Shown here: positions 7,025-10,043 of the stretch, one piece after another
Position numbering within the stretch: position 1 is the first letter of the stretch
How the letters are laid out: every line of letters starts with the position of its first letter
From: an uncultured Caulobacterales bacterium
GTDB taxonomy: Bacteria; Pseudomonadota; Alphaproteobacteria; Caulobacterales; Maricaulaceae
Assembly (NCBI GenBank): GCA_937981945.1
Contig: CALJNJ010000059.1
Coordinates: 1 to 10,043 of the forward strand
DNA: 10,043 nucleotides
Direction: 5' to 3'
Position numbers and translations under genes: made by a program
Notes under the pieces: model-generated
What the model was told of the DNA's origin: nothing
The model's input: only the letters and a program-made list of their open reading frames with translations
The model's database searches: none

Positions 7025-7815
7025 TAGGCTGCGCGCTGCCCGGGCGGGTTGTCTTTGAATATGGTCTCGCGACGGTTTTGCGGATCCAGCGCTGCAATAA
7101 TATCCAGCTGCGCTTGAGTAGGTGCCGGCGTTTCACCCAATTGATCAGGCCGAATTAAGTCAAACCCGGTATTGTCCTGAACTTCCTCAAAGCTGACGCC
7201 CGGATGCAGAGATCTAACACGGATGGCGTGATCGGGTCCCTCGAAATCCAAGACGCAAAGATTGGTTATAATGCGGCGATGATCTAAGCCCGGCGGATAT
7301 TTCCCATCCGGATAGCGCGCACGGTTGTATCCTGCGCCGCTCACCATATCGACTTCACCGGGGACAAAGGCGCGCTTATTGTGGTTGGCGAAAAACATAG
7401 AGGTGCGGTTGTTGACCGTATTCCCCGGCAGTCCTCTAACGCCGAGCATGGTCACTTTGGGCGCCGCATAGTCACCGATCGCCGATAAATTCATTTGTCC
7501 GAATTTGTCAACTTGGACGGGCCCGACAAAGGCATGGCGATTGCCCTTTGGGATAATATCGAAGACGCGTTCATAACCGATGTGACCTTCCTTTTTCGGC
7601 ACATAACCATTGCGCTTTCCAACTGGAACAGGTTCGGATACTGTATAGAATTCACCGTCGCTCATCATCAAACCCGGTAAGAAAGTCTTTTTTGCCAATG
7701 ATCCTCCCAGACGGGGAACCAGGCCAATTAGTGTCGCAAAAACTTCCGGGTGTTCGTCGCGAAAAATATCAGCGCCGGCACAAATGCAAAGTTCAGCCAG
7801 AGAATAATCGGTCAT
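7024..7815 (-). CDS. ipdB: Ring C-opening CoA-transferase-fold hydrolase, beta subunit IpdB
   Basis: Beta subunit of the IpdAB complex, 263 residues. IpdAB has the class I CoA-transferase fold but acts as a hydrolase that opens the last steroid ring (ring C) of COCHEA-CoA to a linear CoA ester. Family features: GHIGYERVFD (77-86), VGPVQVDKFGQMNLSAIG (97-114), GVRGLPGNTVNNRTSMFFANH (125-145, key GVRG.PGN), FEGPDHAIRVRSLHPGV (191-207). The SENG catalytic signature of true CoA transferases is absent, as expected for IpdB. It follows ipdA by 9 nt with a strong Shine-Dalgarno overlapping the ipdA stop, and its own stop shares a base with the ipdC start. The C-terminal tail (about 250-263) looks unconserved. 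A 3-oxoadipate or glutaconate CoA-transferase is the generic alternative, but the IpdA/B pairing is characteristic. Confidence 0.93.
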   Translation of the reverse strand: MTDYSLAELCICAGADIFRDEHPEVFATLIGLVPRLGGSLAKKTFLPGLMMSDGEFYTVSEPVPVGKRNGYVPKKEGHIGYERVFDIIPKGNRHAFVGPVQVDKFGQMNLSAIGDYAAPKVTMLGVRGLPGNTVNNRTSMFFANHNKRAFVPGEVDMVSGAGYNRARYPDGKYPPGLDHRRIITNLCVLDFEGPDHAIRVRSLHPGVSFEEVQDNTGFDLIRPDQLGETPAPTQAQLDIIAALDPQNRRETIFKDNPPGQRAA

Positions 7816-7820
7816 CGGGC

Positions 7821-7826
7821 TCTCCT
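7821..7826 (-). promoter_or_regulatory. Shine-Dalgarno of ipdB overlapping the ipdA stop
   Basis: On the minus strand the sequence reads TAGGAGAGCCCGATG. The AGGAGA ribosome site shares its first bases with the TAG stop of ipdA and sits five bases before the ipdB ATG. This is the strongest site in the leftward operon and should help keep the two subunits of one complex in balance. Confidence 0.8.
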
Positions 7827-8697
7827 AAAATACCGGTAAGGGAAGGGAACAGATATGGTCGGGACCGCCGACAATATCCAAATAATTGTCAGCGTGGATG
7901 AAATCTTTGACATAGCCGTCCCATCCTTCTTTCGCGGTCGCTGAATAGGCTTTCAAATGACCGACATCGATCCCGTAATCAGGCCCGCTGGATGTGGGGT
8001 GAGCGCCGAACGGTACTTCCGCCACGCCGGCGACAAGACTGCGTTCAATGGGCATCCGCATGATTTTATGATCGTCATCAAAAGCGGATGTTTCGACAAT
8101 TTTTTCGCAGGTTAAATAAGCTTTGTCGGCGGCGCGGCAAAACCATTCGTCGAAAAAGACGTCGGGGCCGGCGATGTAACTATTTCCGAGAATATCGGCT
8201 TCGCTGACATGGCACAGAGCCACGTCCAAATGGATGGCCGGCATGGCCACGTAATGCTCGTCGCCATAAGGGTCCTGAATGGTTTTGATATGTGGGTTAT
8301 AGGTCATGACGTCCGTGCCGAGGCCCGCTCTGCATGGTAAAAAAGACAGATTTTGGGCGGCCGCTTTCAGGCCCAGTTGAAACATGCCTTCATCAACTTC
8401 CATAACGTCAAATTCGCCCGCCGATCGCGCACGGCGAAAATGGGCCTCCAGGGGAATGACGTCCAAAGATACAAATCCGAAAATCAGTTTCTTGATCTTG
8501 CGCGCGCTGGCGAGCATGCCGACGTCGCAACCGCCATAGGCGGCAATAGTCAAATCCTTTAAATCCGACTTCACAATTTCGCGGATGAGCGCCATGGGTT
8601 TGCGACGTCCGCCCCAGCCGCCAATTCCGATGGTCATACCGTCTTCCAATGACGCGACAATATCCCGAAGGTTTGTGGTTTTATCGATTGCCGTCAT
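7825..8697 (-). CDS. ipdA: Ring C-opening CoA-transferase-fold hydrolase, alpha subunit IpdA
   Basis: Alpha subunit of IpdAB, 290 residues, close to the mycobacterial length. It supplies the coenzyme A binding half of the heteromer that hydrolyses the ring C intermediate. Diagnostic stretches: GMTIGIGGWGGRRKPMA (20-36, a glycine-rich CoA-site loop), AAYGGCDVGML (52-62), FGFVSLD (73-79), EVDEGMFQLGLKAAAQ (100-115) and LPCRAGLGTDV (120-130). A glutamate in the DEGM segment (E103) aligns with the region of IpdA that supplies the catalytic glutamate in the characterised enzyme; the exact correspondence is from memory and should be checked by alignment. It is first in the leftward operon. A modest GGAAAAG ribosome site (8711-8705) lies seven bases before the ATG, and the start faces the 212-bp control region shared with fadA6. 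Confidence 0.93.
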   Translation of the reverse strand: MTAIDKTTNLRDIVASLEDGMTIGIGGWGGRRKPMALIREIVKSDLKDLTIAAYGGCDVGMLASARKIKKLIFGFVSLDVIPLEAHFRRARSAGEFDVMEVDEGMFQLGLKAAAQNLSFLPCRAGLGTDVMTYNPHIKTIQDPYGDEHYVAMPAIHLDVALCHVSEADILGNSYIAGPDVFFDEWFCRAADKAYLTCEKIVETSAFDDDHKIMRMPIERSLVAGVAEVPFGAHPTSSGPDYGIDVGHLKAYSATAKEGWDGYVKDFIHADNYLDIVGGPDHICSLPLPVF

Positions 8698-8759
8698 AAA
8701 TTATCTTTTCCGTTTTCCCAAATTTCATTTTTAGGGAATTTCGTAAAAAAGAAAGCCAA

Positions 8760-8773
8760 AAAATACGTATTTT
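8760..8773. promoter_or_regulatory. Perfect 14-bp palindrome, candidate operator
   Basis: AAAATACGTATTTT equals its own reverse complement over all 14 bases; symmetry breaks at the next pair (8759/8774). It lies about 60 bases upstream of the ipdA ATG and about 137 upstream of fadA6, a fitting place for a dimeric repressor such as a TetR-family regulator (KstR2 plays this role for HIP genes in Actinobacteria). The regulator is not in the window, so the role is inferred from position and symmetry. Confidence 0.5.
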
Positions 8774-8802
8774 GTGAATTATCGGCCTGTTTATGTTGAA
8801 TT

Positions 8803-8832
8803 TGCGTATTAAAACACCCTAATAACTACGCA
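8803..8832. repeat. Inverted repeat TGCGTA ... TACGCA
   Basis: TGCGTA at 8803-8808 is mirrored exactly by TACGCA at 8827-8832, with 18 bases between the arms. The arms differ by one base from the TACGTA core of the palindrome at 8760-8773, so this may be a second, spaced site for the same protein. Arms of six bases can arise by chance, hence low confidence. Confidence 0.35.
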
Positions 8833-8840
8833 CATCATTA

Positions 8841-8868
8841 TTGACGGGTGAGTTGAAAACCGAGTTGA
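8841..8868 (+). repeat. Three TTGA words at exact 12-bp spacing
   Basis: TTGA begins at 8841, 8853 and 8865, and the last two copies extend to GAGTTGA (8850-8856 and 8862-8868). The direct repeats sit just upstream of, and partly within, the candidate fadA6 promoter. They could be activator half-sites or chance. Confidence 0.3.
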
Positions 8869-8892
8869 TACGCCGTAACGTCATTTTATAAA
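8865..8892 (+). promoter_or_regulatory. Candidate sigma-70 promoter of fadA6
   Basis: TTGATA (8865-8870) and TATAAA (8887-8892) are each one mismatch from the -35 and -10 consensus, with a 16-bp spacer. The predicted transcript start, near 8899, would fall inside the ribosome site and give a leader of only about 11 bases. Either the message is very short-leadered or another promoter upstream (for example from TTGACG at 8841) is used. Confidence 0.4.
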
Positions 8893-8896
8893 TATT

Positions 8897-8903
8897 CAGG
8901 AGA
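8897..8903 (+). promoter_or_regulatory. Shine-Dalgarno of fadA6
   Basis: CAGGAGA stands six bases before the ATG at 8910. This strong, well-spaced site fixes the thiolase start, which gives the family N-terminus MAEAYIIDAVRTPTGK. Confidence 0.8.
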
Positions 8904-8909
8904 AAAACC

Positions 8910-10043
8910 ATGGCCGAAGCCTATATTATCGATGCGGTTCGAACGCCCACGGGCAAGCGCCGCGGAAGCTTGCAGGATATACACGGCGCCGACTTAGGAG
9001 CCCATGTGATCAAGGAAATCGTAGAGCGCAATAATATCCCGCAGGACGAGTATGATGACGTCGTTTTTGGCTGTCTCGACACTGTTGGGCCGCTGGCGGG
9101 AAATATTGCACGGACCGCCTGGTTGGTCGCCGGATATGATTTGACTGTGCCGGGCGTTACCATTGACCGTCAATGCGGCTCTTCCCAACAAGCAGTACAC
9201 TTTGCAGCGCAAGCTGTCATGAGCGGGACCCAAGACGTGGTTATCGCCGGCGGCGTTCAAACCATGAGCAAAATCCCGATCGGCGCATCCATGATTGCCG
9301 GGCAGACTTTGGGCTTTGACCATGTTTTCCATACCTCGCCAGGGTGGGTGGCTCGTTTCGGCAAAGAGCCTGTCAGTCAGTTTCACGGCGCGGAAATGAT
9401 CGCCAAGGATTGGGGTTTCTCCCGCCAGGATCTGGAAGAATATTCTCTGGCCTCTCATCAGCGCGCGGCCCATGCGCGCGCCGAAGGCTGGTTTGATCGG
9501 GAAATCACCGCCATTAACGGGCTGGAGCAAGATGAAACTATCCGCGATACCTCCATGGAGAAAATGGCCGAACTTAACACGCTTGTTGAAGGCGGCGTGA
9601 TTACGGCCGGCGTAGCGTCGCAGACCTGTGACGGCTCTTCGGCCATGATTATTGCGTCTGCTGATGCGGTGAAGCGTTATGATTTGAAACCGCGCGCTCG
9701 GATCCATCATCTGGATGTGATGGGGGATGATCCCATTTACATGCTGACGGGTCCAATTGCGGCCACGAAGCGGGCTCTGAAGCGGGCAGGGATGACGCCG
9801 GGAGACATCGCCATTGCCGAATGTAACGAAGCCTTTGCGCCCGTGCCCATGGCCTGGATGAAAGAGACGGGTTTTACCCATGAGCAGACCAATGTAAATG
9901 GCGGCGCTATTGCGCTCGGTCATCCGCTCGGATCAACCGGGACGAAGCTCATGACGACACTACTGCACGAACTGGAACGCCGCGAGGAACGCTATGGTCT
10001 TCAGACTATGTGCGAAGGCGGCGGCGTTGCTAATGTGACGATT
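8910..10043 (+). CDS. fadA6: Thiolase, FadA6-like acetyl-CoA acyltransferase (3' partial)
   Basis: Degradative thiolase that releases acetyl-CoA from 3-oxoacyl-CoA intermediates; FadA6 is the thiolase of the HIP (ring C/D) pathway. The frame stays open for 378 codons to the window end. Family thiolases end a few residues after the GGGVANVTI motif reached here, so only a handful of residues and the stop should be missing. The nucleophile is C89 in DRQCGSSQQA (87-96). NEAF is at 306-309, the catalytic H338 is in GGAIALGHPLG (331-341), and the second cysteine C368 is in TMCEGGG (366-372). The CEGGG form, the RQCGSSQQ box and the MLTGPIAAT segment (279-286) match FadA6-type rather than generic acetoacetyl-CoA thiolases. 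All catalytic residues are present. It is transcribed divergently from ipdA and begins its own transcription unit. Confidence 0.9.
   Translation, partial: MAEAYIIDAVRTPTGKRRGSLQDIHGADLGAHVIKEIVERNNIPQDEYDDVVFGCLDTVGPLAGNIARTAWLVAGYDLTVPGVTIDRQCGSSQQAVHFAAQAVMSGTQDVVIAGGVQTMSKIPIGASMIAGQTLGFDHVFHTSPGWVARFGKEPVSQFHGAEMIAKDWGFSRQDLEEYSLASHQRAAHARAEGWFDREITAINGLEQDETIRDTSMEKMAELNTLVEGGVITAGVASQTCDGSSAMIIASADAVKRYDLKPRARIHHLDVMGDDPIYMLTGPIAATKRALKRAGMTPGDIAIAECNEAFAPVPMAWMKETGFTHEQTNVNGGAIALGHPLGSTGTKLMTTLLHELERREERYGLQTMCEGGGVANVTI

Larger units (their letters stand above)
8698..8909. promoter_or_regulatory. Divergent control region between ipdA and fadA6
   Basis: This 212-bp stretch is the only real intergenic region in the window and is visibly richer in A and T than the flanking genes. 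It must hold the promoter of the leftward ipdABC-fadD3 operon and that of the rightward thiolase. It contains a perfect 14-bp palindrome, a spaced TGCGTA/TACGCA inverted repeat, three evenly spaced TTGA words, and a candidate promoter near the thiolase. I could not pick a convincing -35/-10 pair for the ipdA direction. No open reading frame of note is present. Confidence 0.8.

Noticed and set aside
8715..8738. TTCCC/GGGAA inverted pair upstream of ipdA as a hairpin or operator
   Set aside because: Only five-base arms with mismatches on both sides; too weak to separate from chance.
8994..9923. 309-codon open frame on the minus strand inside the thiolase gene
   Set aside because: It lies antisense to an intact thiolase with every catalytic motif, has no recognisable family, and is rich in His, Arg and Gly as expected of an antisense shadow frame.
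1..10043. CRISPR arrays, insertion sequences, tRNA/rRNA genes, riboswitches, phage or toxin-antitoxin genes
   Set aside because: No periodic repeats, transposase motifs, terminal repeats or structured-RNA signatures were seen, and coding sequence fills all but about 220 bases.

Overview
The window is almost wall-to-wall coding sequence and reads as part of a bacterial steroid-nucleus degradation cluster (cholesterol, bile-acid or related sterol catabolism). It looks proteobacterial, most likely alphaproteobacterial: base composition is roughly balanced, genes are tightly packed and translationally coupled, and the proteins are clear but divergent relatives of the Mycobacterium/Rhodococcus Hsa, Ipd and Fad enzymes. 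The taxonomic guess is inference. All family assignments come from motifs and remembered family sequences; no database search was run.

Layout. (1) Rightward operon, bases 1-4437: the C-terminal two thirds of a 4-hydroxy-2-oxoacid aldolase (HsaF/TesG), an extradiol ring-cleavage dioxygenase (HsaC/TesB), a crotonase of the EchA20 ring-opening type, and two adjacent acyl-CoA dehydrogenase subunits (a full-length FadE31-like one and a short FadE32/33-like one). Its promoter lies upstream of the window. (2) Leftward operon, read from 8697 down to 4434: ipdA, ipdB, ipdC, fadD3, with junctions of 9 nt, a 1-nt overlap and a 4-nt overlap. The two operons meet tail to tail with their stop codons overlapping. 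(3) A 212-bp divergent intergenic region, 8698-8909, the only non-coding stretch of any size. It is AT-rich and carries a perfect 14-bp palindrome, an inverted repeat and a candidate promoter. (4) A rightward FadA6-like thiolase from 8910, cut off by the window end just short of its stop.

How the genes work together (known pathway, applied here by homology). HsaC opens the catecholic A ring of 3,4-DHSA. After hydrolysis (HsaD, not in the window) the A-ring fragment goes through a hydratase (HsaE, not seen) to HsaF, which yields pyruvate plus an aldehyde. The remaining C/D-ring fragment, HIP, is activated by FadD3 to HIP-CoA and its side chain is shortened. IpdC acts on a ring intermediate, EchA20 opens ring D hydrolytically, IpdAB opens ring C, and the FadE31/32-type dehydrogenase and FadA6-type thiolase carry the linear product through beta-oxidation. 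The window therefore joins late A/B-ring steps to most of the C/D-ring pathway. Not seen here are HsaA/B/D/E/G, IpdF, FadE30 and a regulator, which presumably lie nearby.

I see no mobile elements, CRISPR arrays, tRNA or rRNA genes, and no evident frameshifts. The system is a known pathway rather than a new one. The points most worth following are the palindromic control region and the catalytic-residue pattern of the crotonase and the dehydrogenase pair.
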